Below are positions 50,046-61,243 of a stretch of DNA of 64,000 bases, one piece after another. Where the stretch lies: positions 72,853,934 through 72,917,933 of the forward strand of contig NC_066313.1 of the NCBI RefSeq assembly GCF_022539315.1. The letters are read 5' to 3'. The stretch's first letter is position 1. Each line of letters starts with the position of its first letter. This DNA is from Serinus canaria (taxonomy: Eukaryota; Chordata; Aves; Passeriformes; Fringillidae). The notes under the pieces are model-generated. The model saw only the letters and a list, made by a program, of their open reading frames with translations, was not told the origin of the DNA and ran no database searches. The translations under genes and the position numbers were made by a program.

Positions 50046-51791
50046 TCCTGGTTAACCAGAGTGGCTTTGAACAGGGCATATTCAGGCACTCAGGGACTTC
50101 TTGGAGCATCCAGTTGTCAAATCCATTACCACAGTGTGTGTCAGGAGAGAACTCTTCCAGAATAGTTTGTGTTTTGTTCAGAGGCAGTAGTTTTTTTCCT
50201 AGGGACCACAAAAAGCAGCTTTGTTGACACATTTCAGTTTGCTGCTGCTCCAGAGTGTGAAGTGACAAGTTATCTGATGAGACCGGAGAAGAAACTCGTA
50301 CAGCTATTGCATAGCAAATCTTTTCTGCCTTTTCTGATCTGATCTCAGTCTGGAATGGAATACTGGAAAAATTGTTGCATACTTAAACAACAGACCTCAA
50401 CTGGATATAAGTTTAAAGACTTTTTTTTTGTTGAAAATTTATTGCCAAAATTTGAAATTCCTGAAAATGAGGAATTCCATAGAAAATTTTGAGCAATACA
50501 AAGGCTGAAACTTCCCATCTCCATTAAATAGCTCCGTGAATTTGCTTATAACAGTATCTCTAGAAATAATGAGAAATAACACAGAAGATTAATGACAGTG
50601 CCATTATCATAATGCTGATTATAATTGGATGCATATTAGAATAGCTTCACATTGTGATTAGCTGTTCAGATTAGGATTATTATAGGTTTAGAGTTTTTGA
50701 ATTTTAAAACCGTTTACCATGGTAGATAGTTCCTTTCTGTGACATATTTATCATAGGTTTTCCAAGATTTTACAGAGAGAAGTGAAAAAAAAAAAGTTAT
50801 TTCTTTATGCAGACTGCTGTTATTTCATTTTCTGTTGATGCACTTATAAAAGTGTCAGAGTAGAATACCAATAAAAACCCTTTTGTATCATACATGTTAA
50901 AAATATTTGTAAAATCACTGCATGCCGAATCACTCGTAGTAACAATATCAACCAGCTGTAACAAGATTATTACAAGACTCTGTTAATAATTAGTCCACTT
51001 GCCAGCTCCTCTGAACTTGCTTTTAACATGTGGATATGCACATATAAATTTGTATTAGTAGAATCTTTCTTGGTTTCTAAGAATTGCTGAGAGGGACAGA
51101 GTAAGAGGGACAGGTGGCTCTGATATTGATTGCACAGTTTGTATTTGAGAGTCACGTATGTGATCTGGGATATAATTTTTTTATGTATTCAGCATAATAC
51201 AGGGTAGATGTTTTTTAATAAACATGGAAATGCTTTTCTCAGATGCTTCCTTGCAGAATTTTAATTTGGTTGTTAGTAATTCCCTGAATCCTTTAGAAAC
51301 CAGTATTTTTTAGCTACCATTAATCTCTACCACTCTGTCTTCAAACCCCTGTTTTCCAAAGGGAGTTCAGAAACACAGCAGAAAGTATTAACAGCTTTAT
51401 TGGAAAACCAGTATTAAACAATACCATAGATTTTACCTATCCCCACCAAAGTGATGCTTCATATGAAAAAGTATAATAAACTGGTAATTCTTTAGTGTAA
51501 AGACACCCTTTTTCTCATGCAAACCCACTTTTAAATGGAAACACAGTCCTTCAAAGCATTTTTGTTAATAGTTTGTTGCTGTTCAGAGAAATATAGGGAG
51601 TGCATGTAAAGACAATTTTATATGTTTGTTAAAACACTGTATTACTAGGTCTTACCTCCTGAGTAAGCATGTCCAGTATCTTGCACAGTGGGAAGATTTT
51701 GCAGTCCCTTTTGTAAATATACTGAAGTATTTTCAAAATAATAAGCATTTTGCCTACTTACATTTTTTTTAATCCTTCATGCTTACCCCAT

Positions 51792-52216
51792 TGTCATGGA
51801 TTAGGAATAACATTCCAAGACACAAGATGCTCCTCCCCCACCCTCCTGTGGGAGACAAAAGGCAGAGATTATGGGTTGAGGTAAGAGAAATTTACTGGAG
51901 GCAGGAATAAGATAAGATAAGAACAATAATAGCAACAGTATTATGACAAAAGTATACAAGGAGAGGGTGATTTACCTGCAAAAAATGCTCACCAAGCCTG
52001 GGACAATGAAAAATGGTGGTGGACAGGCCCTACATGATCAGTTGCAATTCATGCAGCTTCTTCTTGGAGGTGGGAGAGTGCTTCTTTTCCTGCCCATGAC
52101 AAAGGATGCTGTCAGATAACACAATATCTTGGCTGTGCCCAGAGTGCTCCAGGCTCCACCCCATCGTGCCCCCCTCCCTGTCCTTGGTTGAAATGAAGAA
52201 TGAAGATATCCATTCA
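51792..52216 (-). mobile_element. Putative solo ERV LTR (related to 56481 copy)
   Basis: The + strand starts TGTCATGGATTAG, the reverse complement of an avian LTR end of the 'TTAAACCACGACA' class. It contains GATTATGGGTTGAGGTAAG, corresponding to the CTCAACCCAT motif of the U5 side. A CA end at 52216 would give 425 bp with near-matching 6-bp flanks (CCCCAT before, ACCCAT after). No retroviral coding sequence is present. The right boundary is inferred from this duplication and could be slightly further out. Confidence 0.65.
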
Positions 52217-52335
52217 ACCCATGTGGCTGTCAGGCAAAAGTATTCCAAATAGGATCCATTATGAAGGAGTACAGACTCTTCAGTTTGGTTTCTGGTCCAG
52301 GTACTCCTAAGGAACTCCTGGCTTTTGTTTGGCTG

Positions 52336-52336
<1 letters not shown>

Positions 52337-52376
<40 letters not shown>
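52337..52376 (+). repeat. T40 homopolymer
   Basis: Forty consecutive T about 120 bp after the LTR at 51.8 kb. The length is likely to be polymorphic or imprecisely assembled. Confidence 0.95.
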
Positions 52377-52378
<2 letters not shown>

Positions 52379-54360
52379 CATCCCTTAATCTTCTGGGCTG
52401 GATTTCATAATGAATCACTTGAAAGGTGAGCATCCTCTATAAAACAGTAGTTGAAGTGGAGAGGAAAAGATGGACATCTAGTATGTGTGATTCATCCCAC
52501 CTCAGATTTCAGTTTTAGTTCAGTATGAATCATGAGCTAAAGATACTCTCACGAAATGCAGAAATCCTTCATGAATCCTTCTGAGGCTAGACATCTTTTA
52601 GATGTCTGAGCTGGATCAGTTATATATGATGGTCTGTGATCACTTGAACACAAAGACTTTTTCTTGCTTCTCTTGGTCACAAAGAGATCTTGCTTGTTCA
52701 AGGCAATAAACCTGTGTAAAGTATTCTGCCAAGCACAAAAGTTATGCAAGAGCCAGAGCATCATTGCCTTTATTCTTGCATCTCTGTTCCCTCTTCACAA
52801 GGCCATGTGGCACCAGCAGTGCTGGAATTAAGCGTCAGTCTACTGAAAACATGATTACTGTCAGATTTTGAAATAGCACACCACACTTCTAACAAAATAA
52901 ATTTTTCTGTATATAGAGTTTCTCTCCAAGATTAGTCTTGGGATAAAGTGGTGGATTTAACCTAACATGACAGCCTGCAAAGGGATACAGGGGAATATAG
53001 AATACCACTATCATTCTGAATAACTGAATTTAATACAAAGGATCTGCATCTAGAATTCTCTGATGGTTTTCACAATTTTACAAAATTTACAGAAATCAGC
53101 CTTACTGATGCCTCATGGTGCAGAAACATTTATGAGTTTTCCCTAATGCTTTATATATTACCAGTTCTAACATTGGAAGATATCAAATAAGTTACTAATA
53201 ATTTTTTTTTAACTCTTAGAGAGCTCATTCTTGTCTTTATAAGCCTGGCAGCTTGTTTAAACAGTGCCATATGATTAACTTCCCAATTAAAATCAGCACT
53301 TGATAGTTAAATGCTGATACTAAATTGATAACCAGTTACGATGTGAAATGACCTTGCAGGCTCTATACATAGAACAGTCTTCTTTGTACTTGATGATGAC
53401 ATTTTAAAGTATTGCTGGTTTAGAATTTGCTATATTAGAAGCAAGAATTTTTGTTTCAATATTGAAGTGTTCATTAGATATAGGAAGAATTTCCTATAGA
53501 AATATAATATTGCAGATAAGAACTGTAAGTATTTTGGGATTTGAATAAAGAATATTACTCTTTTGGGCAATATTATGTCTAGGTTATCTAAAAGCTGTAC
53601 ACATACAAAAGAGTACATCTTAAATATCAGTTAGCCTTAGAGCAGCTCGTGATAAGGTAACTTTAGAAATCAGCACTTACAAGAAATGAACTTATTTCTT
53701 ACATAGCAACTAAAAATAAGTCCTATCTAACTTGCAGTAACAAGGAATAATGATGTTCTGATGTTTGCCTTTAACCAGGCAAATGCTGTCATTCCCACAT
53801 TAAAATGGTCTCTTATCTATACTATTCTAATTTTCCACTAGTTTGGAAATACTTGAAGACAAGCACATAGTTAAAAATATCTGTAGCTACGATTCTTGAA
53901 TCTTTTGTGCCTGGATGATGGCAGGGCATCAAGACACCAAAGCTTCCTGACACTTGCCTATCAAGCAGGCTGTGGGAAATCATGATGTCTCTGTAGCCAT
54001 AGTCGTCTGCACTTGTGAAGTAAAATGCACAACCTTAAACCAGGGGCACTCAACCTTTTTAATTAGGCAGACAGTGCTTATTATAGGGCCCTAGTGACTT
54101 AAGGGGCACCCATTAGGTGAACAACATTAGTAGGAGCTAGGACAGAAGAAGGCTAAAGAGCTGGAGATGTCCTGATGGCCGTAAAATATGGTAATTTTTT
54201 CATTATTCAGGTGTTTGCCAAAAGCCTTTTCGAGTAGATGGTGTCAATTTTTGCTTTATGTGTGACACCTGAGTAAAGTACTTTTTTCTGACTTTGCATC
54301 ATTTTGCAGGTGCCAACATCTGCTGCCAGGCATTTTTATGTGGTGTCTTGTGCTGTTCAC

Positions 54361-54446
54361 TCATAGAATATCCTGAGTTGGAAGAGACCCACAAGGATCA
54401 TCAAAGTCCAGATCCAGGCCTTGCACAAGACCACCCATAAATCAAC
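54361..54446 (-). mobile_element. CR1 3' end fragment
   Basis: TCATAGAATATCCTGAGTTG, then GAAGAGACCCACAAGGATCA and TCAAAGTCCA, is the reverse complement of a common avian CR1 3' terminus. The copy is truncated within about 90 bp. Confidence 0.88.
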
Positions 54447-56394
54447 AGTGAAAAAAGTCATCAAACCTTTTTATTATATGTGAAATGTGTTGGCATGAGA
54501 TGCAATGTGAGCTTTGTGAGGCCAGTGGGATCTCTGTCTTCTGGGCTTTCCTGGCTGTGCTGATCTCATGGTTGTAATTTCTTCACTGGTATTGCTACAG
54601 GATCACCTGGAATAAAGGTAATGTGAGCATTCCTGCGCCAGTTGTAAGGAGAGCAGTGTACACTATGTACAAATGCTCTCTTCCCAGTCATGAGTCATCA
54701 ACTTGTCTTTCATAGTTTTGGGGAGTGTTCTTTTGGTTGCAGAGAGATGGTGTTCATAGAGGGTGATCAAAAACTGTTCTGGTTTCTGTATGAGAAATTA
54801 TTTTTTAAGTTTTACACAAGTTTAGAATTTTTTGTTTTAACTGACCTTTGTTCTGTGCAATTAAAATCTGTGCTTGTACCAGGGTGTGTTTTTAAAATTT
54901 ATTTTGAAATCCTAGTTCTTTTTATGCTTATAAAAGAGAACTGGTATGTTCTGTTGGCTGGTTATCTTTTTTATTTTTATAATTTTCATTTTAGATCACA
55001 TCCATATCCATAATATATATACATTTCTGTATTGCTGTTTCATGGAAATATAAGAGTAGGTATACTTGGATTAATCAGCTACTCAGTCATCAGTCATAAT
55101 TATGCGCAGTAAAATAACTTCATGCATTTTCCTCTGCTTTTTTTTTTCTTTTTTTAAATCCACTTGAGCCCCAGGATGAAGCCAGAGCCTTCATAAAGAT
55201 ATGTTGCATGTCTGTTTAGAAAAAAAGAATATTTAAGTTCTTAGGGGTTTTTTGATTTTTGGTTTTGGGGTTTTTTTAGAGAGAAAAGTGTAAATATAGC
55301 CATGCAGATAGAACCACAAATTTGTTTGCCTAAAAAAGCTGAAGTATTGCATGTTTTGGATAATCCAGAGTGTCTGTCCAGGTGACTAAGAGTATTCTCA
55401 AGAGACCTGTTAGAAACTGGTCTAACAGTTTAAAAAGCTAGCAAAAATGAATACTGTATTGGTACAGAAAAGTATAGAAACAACAAGAAGTAAGGGAAAG
55501 CACTGGACTCTGAAAATGGTGAAAGTGCAGAGTGCTTGTTTGCAAACTGCTCCAAATGGACAAGCAGGCAGATTATTGGAAGTGTGATATGGAACTGAGA
55601 GACGTGGAGTAATGTAAAAAACTAGGGATCATTCAGCATTACTTTTGTGGAGGAATGTTGCATCACTGAACTCTAAAAGTTTTCTGAAGGAATTAAAGGA
55701 GCACGCAGATTATAAGTAATGAACAGAGAGAAGTGTTGTATCACCTGCAGGCAGGCCCATGGACATTAGTACGAGCTCTTCCAGAGCAAAGTGACTGAGT
55801 GATGTGCTTTACAGATGTGCTTTAAAAAAAGCAGATATGCCTTTCACTGCTCTGGGTATAGATAAACTGACTAAACAGGACTGTCATGGTACTGAGGTTT
55901 GCATCAACAATAATAGAGAGGAATGCAGGAGTAGAATATGAATAGTTTAACGGTCTTAATGAAAAAAAATATTTTGAAATAGCTTTTGTTTCAATGTTTG
56001 CATTGAAATAAAATATAATTCTCAGGATTTTGGATGTAAAAGTTGGTGGCGATAATTGTCCAAGGAGTGTTCTCTTCTTTCTTTGTATGGTAGTTTACTG
56101 GCTGTCCATGGTTTCAGGTTATAGTGAGATTTAAATATAGCAGGTATTTTTGGTCCTGTAGTTAAAACAGCAGTGGCTTCAGTGTAGCTGAAGAGATTCA
56201 TGAAGGAGGTCACAGTTCCTGAAGTACAGAGGTTTATGTGTAGGGCTCTTCTACCCTTCTTGGACTTGCATATGGGTGTCATGGAGAATGTTGCTGAGAT
56301 GCCTTCTTCAATTAATGGCACAGAAACTTGTTGAAACAAATCCTAGGAGGCCACAAATACTGTGGAATACTGTGTTTCTCAATGTTATGCCCTA

Positions 56395-56480
56395 TGTTAT
56401 TGTGAAGGTTGGACTTGAAGATCTAGGAGGGCTTTCCCAACCTTAATAATTCTGTAATTATGTGATTCTGTGGTTATGTC
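56395..56480 (+). mobile_element. CR1 3' end fragment
   Basis: GTTGGACTTGAAGATCTAGG, then GCTTTCCCAACCTTAATAATT followed by octamer-like CTGTAATTATGTGATTCTGTG: a terminal CR1 piece in + orientation. It stops directly at the start of the next LTR-like element. Confidence 0.85.
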
Positions 56481-56948
56481 TGTGGTGGTTTAAAAAAAAC
56501 AAATGGTAATTAAATTTCAAATAAGCTGTTCCTCTTCCCCTCACCCTTCTCTGCTAAAAGAGGAACAAAGGCAACTATATGTTGAGATAACCTTTTTCTG
56601 AAAACAAACAACAGTGGGATGAGAAACACACATTATCAATAATATTAATAACAAAAGGATACAAGAGAAGGTGTTTTACACACAAAAGGTGTTTACCACC
56701 TCGACTTAGTTCTGTGTGGCCACCAAGACAAAGACAGGATGGTGGACGCTCTCCATGGCTTGTGTTCCCCATCCCTGAGCGTGAGACCATGAAGAATAAT
56801 GATGAACAAACCTCCCAAAAGCCAGTTTGTCCATGCTGCACCACCCAGTACTGGGCTTGGCTGTGGTTGGCAGTATTTGTCTTTGCCCCTCTCACTTGGC
56901 TTGGGCTCCACCAGACTTGGGCTTGTCTCCACCCATCTCTGCTCCTCA
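56481..56948 (-). mobile_element. Putative ERV LTR inserted at a CR1 tail
   Basis: The + strand starts TGTGGTGGTTTAA, whose reverse complement TTAAACCACCACA is the typical 3' terminus of a large avian LTR group. Internal blocks are colinear with the 51792 element: TATGTTGAGATAAC near 56580, and ACAAAAGGATACAAGAGAAG with GGTGTTTACCACC at about 56650-56700. An end at 56948 (CTCA) would leave a 4-bp duplication TGTC on both sides; similarity could extend further, as DNA up to about 57240 is also unusually GC-rich. No retroviral genes are present. Confidence 0.55.
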
Positions 56949-57779
56949 TGTCTCTTTCCTGCACTGATACTCCAGTGCTCCCCAGCTCAGCTGTGCTTGT
57001 CACTTAGAGCTGTGTTCTTCCCGAGGGAATTGAGAGGATGGGCAGCAGGGGAGAAGGATGGAGTCTGCAGGGCTGGTCCTGGCAACTTCCCCTCGGAAGA
57101 AAATGGAATAAAACTGTGCTGGTTCCGGGGTGTGCTCATCTTTTCTTCCCCCTGAAGCTGTGCCCCAGGGAGGAGTGGGTGGTATACAACAGCAATATAT
57201 CCAATCCCACACCGTTTTAGGCTGCGCCCCTTCTCAGCAGGTACAAGCAAAACTAGGACAGGTCGTATATCATACCTGATTTGGGATTAATCTTGGCAAA
57301 CCCAAATACTTGTTCTTATTTTCTAGTACTCACCTGTAATGCTAGCTGCGTTAACCTTTATTAAAAAGTAGTGCTCTTTCCTCCTGTGTTTGTTCCTCCA
57401 GAACAGTATCAATCAGGAAAAAAATATCTGTTCTTTAAAGTATCCTTTGCACTTGAAATTATTGTCTTCAAATTCATTACAAGATTTGTAAAATGTTTTA
57501 TTGCAACATTATTTGCTTCATGGCTTCCTCTTTCTGACCTATTCTTTTTACATTTTTTGTATTTTCTTAGATTGTAGAGTTTTGAAATGAAATAATACAA
57601 ACAAAAGTTATACATCAGAATGTCCTAATTATGAAATTTTATCAAAAGTTTTATTGCATATAAGGCATAATGGAAGAAAGACCATATTTTTATCTGCTTA
57701 GGAAAGGACTGTTGATCTGTTGGCACCAAAGGCCAGTGTTTTCTTAAATGCTCCTTTGTTTTATATGTGTACTTTTGTA

Positions 57780-57805
57780 GTAATAAATAAATAAATAAAT
57801 AAATA
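57780..57805 (+). repeat. (AAAT)n microsatellite
   Basis: About six uninterrupted TAAA units (AATAAATAAATAAATAAA type). Confidence 0.95.
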
Positions 57806-60409
57806 CATTCACTTTTGATAATATAAGAGGAAAAAGCCAAGGTAAAATTTTAAATTCCTTATTTTATGGTATGCCATCATGAATTTAGTTTCAGCAAATT
57901 GCTGTGAGTGTTTTTACATAGGCTTAGCATACTTCCTAAAATGTACTCTAGTTATATGCTGGTCTAGACTTTGCTGGGATTTTTTTTTCATAAATACTGC
58001 TATTTATAGAAACTGTATTAGTATATTGCTGTATTTTCATTTGCATTTGACTTACTAGATTTACTCAAACTGACTAGGTACTTTGAACAAGTAATTAAAC
58101 AGAATCCTCTGCTGTGTGCAGTTTAAGCAAAAAAGTGAATTATTTCCAATCTTCTTTTGTAAATGTGTGCAAGTAGTATTTGTCAAAGCATTAATTGAAC
58201 TGTGAAAAAATATTTTTTAATATATTGAAATCCTGATATCATGTAGGTGTTATTGGTTTAAATGATGTTATATCTGTAAGGTGAACAAGTAGAATGCAGC
58301 AAATCTTGTTTCAAGACTGATGCCTTATATTTAAAGTTTTTTGATACCTTCTGTTCAGTCATATCAAACCCAGATTTTTCTTGGTGATTCTACTGATTTT
58401 CCAGGAATTTAGATTACATTATTTGAGAACCAATTACTCTGAAAGTATTGACCAATTGCACTGACCCATCCCTTAGTGACCCTTCTACTTATTTTTACCT
58501 CAGACTCAATTTGACCTGAACAACACAAAACAGATTTTATAACATGATTAAGAGGAAATTGCATTGGGGGAGGGGGAGGATTGTATTACCTGAAGTGGTA
58601 GCAGGGTAAATAAATACACTGCTTATATTGCCTGTTAGCTTTCACTTCATGATTTGTGTGTTACAACTTAAAAAAAAAAGAAAAAAAAAGGGCACAAAAA
58701 ATGCCCCTTAGCAAGACCAATTGAAAAAGCCTATAACTGCAAGTTCAGTTCAGTTACTTTCATTGTGTAGTACAATAACAGTGGTTGTTGGTTGCAGTTA
58801 ATGCTCTTAGGCAGCAAACACTGATCTGCCAGCACCTCTGTTGGTTTGATGTAAGGTTGAGAGCACAACTGTTACTTCCAGTGACTGGAGGGAAGTTAGA
58901 ATTCATCATTTAAGTTACTATGAACTATAGAGAAGGATTTTAACCTCTCAAATCCCCCTTGTTTGGTTTGGTTGTATAAAAATAAAATAAACACTGATTT
59001 TTTTGAATTGCTTAGAGTTGTTCAGGTTTTCCTTTTTCCCCAGCTGCAATGAAACACACTCGTTGAAATGGCCATTTGACTTGTGCACAGGATTTCAAGC
59101 TATCATGCCTAGCAAAATGTAGTACCAGGATGATGTCTTGATGGCTGGTCCCTGAAGTTGGCATGGCTTTGGCTTATGGAAGATAGTGAAGCCCACTAGA
59201 GGGCTCACAGTGTGTGAAGACACCCAGCTTTCCTATCAAGTCAACAGCTTTCCTGTTCTTCCCTGCAGGATCTGACTGAGCTGGGAAAGAACCTGCTAGC
59301 ATCTGGAATATAGGTGTAGTGAGTACAAGTACAGAGCTCTCAAATTGTTTTAAGGACTACTACCAGCTACAAATCCCTAGTACTTCGGTGTGTGCACCAA
59401 GCCTCTGTAGTGCCCTTGTACATTCTGCATGCACTAGTGCGTATGGCATTTTCCCTTGCCAACACCAGTTCAGTTTTCTGCTCTGCCTCCTAGCACAGGA
59501 TTGAAGACTCAAAAAAGATTTTATTCAGCTTCAGAACAGAAATCTGAGTGTGAACCAGAGGTCCAGGCTTCTTGTATAGAAAACACACTTTTAGGCAAAC
59601 CAGTCAGCATGGCTGGGAGCACCAACTGGCCCACAGTAAAGTTAACACACTGAATGTGATTCAGTTGGCTGCAGTGGTTCCATTTGAGATGCCAGGTGCT
59701 GGTTTAGCAAGTTATGTGTATCCTACCTGAGTCAGCTCCATTGGAGTGGTTTGGATTGCTATAAAACCTTAGAATACAACTCCAGAGGAGGCAGCTAAAG
59801 CATTTGCCTTTCATCAGCTGAGTCATTCCTAGAGTTGGGTAACAAGTTTCTAGACATTATGACTAGTAGAGTATCTGTCTCATTATGCATACAGTTTTTA
59901 AGCAACGCTGAAGCAATTTCTTATAATTTACTTCTCTACTGCTGTTCACCAAGAATAAATTATGCACATGCTTAGTTCATAAGTATGTTTGGTGTAATTC
60001 AGTGTTTATTATCAAAGCAAAAATTGCTGCTTGCCCAGTGAGAGGGCTGGAGCTCCTTCCCCCAACTGTGTGGGCTGTCTTCCCCACAACCAGGATGAAG
60101 ATAAGCAGTTCTTTGCAGAAGACTTCCTCTTTCATTCAGGATGGCTAAATGCTAAATAGGTGCAGTGGGTTCATCAGGACTGACAATACCTTAACACCTT
60201 TGTGTTGTATATCAACACATTTTGGCCTTCTTTACAAAGAAAGAGCATCCTTTGTAGCCAGAAAAGCCTTACATTTTCTTTGAATAACATTATTTTGAGG
60301 CCAGTATTACCACAATAATTCCAAGTCCCTCTACTTCCATCTGAAAATTGAAATGTGAGTGTTTGGAAAATCTAAAGATGTTGATAAGTATCTAAATGGT
60401 TATAAAAAT

Positions 60410-60502
60410 ATATATATATATTATATATATATTGGAAAGTATAAAGTATATATATATTATATATATATTGGAAAGTATAAAGTATATAAAGTATAAAATA
60501 TG
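60410..60502 (+). repeat. 36-bp tandem duplication within (TA)n DNA
   Basis: The block ATTGGAAAGTATAAAGTA occurs at 60431-60448 and again at 60467-60484, each preceded by the same TATATATTATATATAT sequence, a 36-bp period. A shorter AGTATAAA echo follows. Confidence 0.92.
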
Positions 60503-61131
60503 GAAAGGCACTTCAGATATCAAAGAGCCACGTTTAGTTTGTTCTGATTTATACTAATGATATTATTTTAATTTTTTAATGCTTTTTCTTTACTTAGAAG
60601 GGAGCAAAACCTATCTTCTAAACAATATCCACTTGAGAAAGAAAAGGATTTCTAAGCCCTGAAAAAAAGCATTTGGAAGCATATGAATGAAGAACAAGAA
60701 TAAAGTCAGGATAATCCTCTGTCCTCTATTATGCAGAAGGTCAGATTAGAGGATCACTGAGATCTTTGTGGCTTTATAATCTATGATTAACATATTAATT
60801 TTTAACTGTGTGCTTTGTATCAGTTCTTTGCAACAATGCACTTTTTAAATAAAAACAAACTATTCCACCTAAATAAAACTTAGTTAAATATTTCTTAATT
60901 CATAAAATTGTTTCTTTGAACAAAGAAAAAGTACTAAAACCTTGACAGTTTTACTTCTTTTTATTTTTCTAAATAAAGTGAAAGTCAAGACCACTCAAAA
61001 AAATATACTTCAGTGCAAACATTCTGAAAGACTAAGAGAGTTCCGGGGGTCAGGAGTCAAGCTCCAGTCTGCAAAGCACTTCAATATCTGCCTAATTTTA
61101 ACCCCTTGCTTTGGCTCAATGTGCTCCAAAG

Positions 61132-61243
61132 ACATGTGGCACTTAGGGACTGGTTAGTGATAGGCTTGGCAGTACTGGGTTAACCTTTGGATTCAGTGAT
61201 CTAAAAGGCCTTTTCCAACTGAAATGATTCTGTGACTGTATGA
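61132..61243 (+). mobile_element. CR1 3' end fragment
   Basis: ATGTGGCACTTAGGGACTGG, then TAGGCTTGGCAGTACTGGGT, GATCTAAAAGGCCTTTTCCA, ACTGAAATGATTCTGTG: the last about 110 bp of an avian CR1 subfamily, in + orientation with its 3' terminus intact. Confidence 0.92.
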
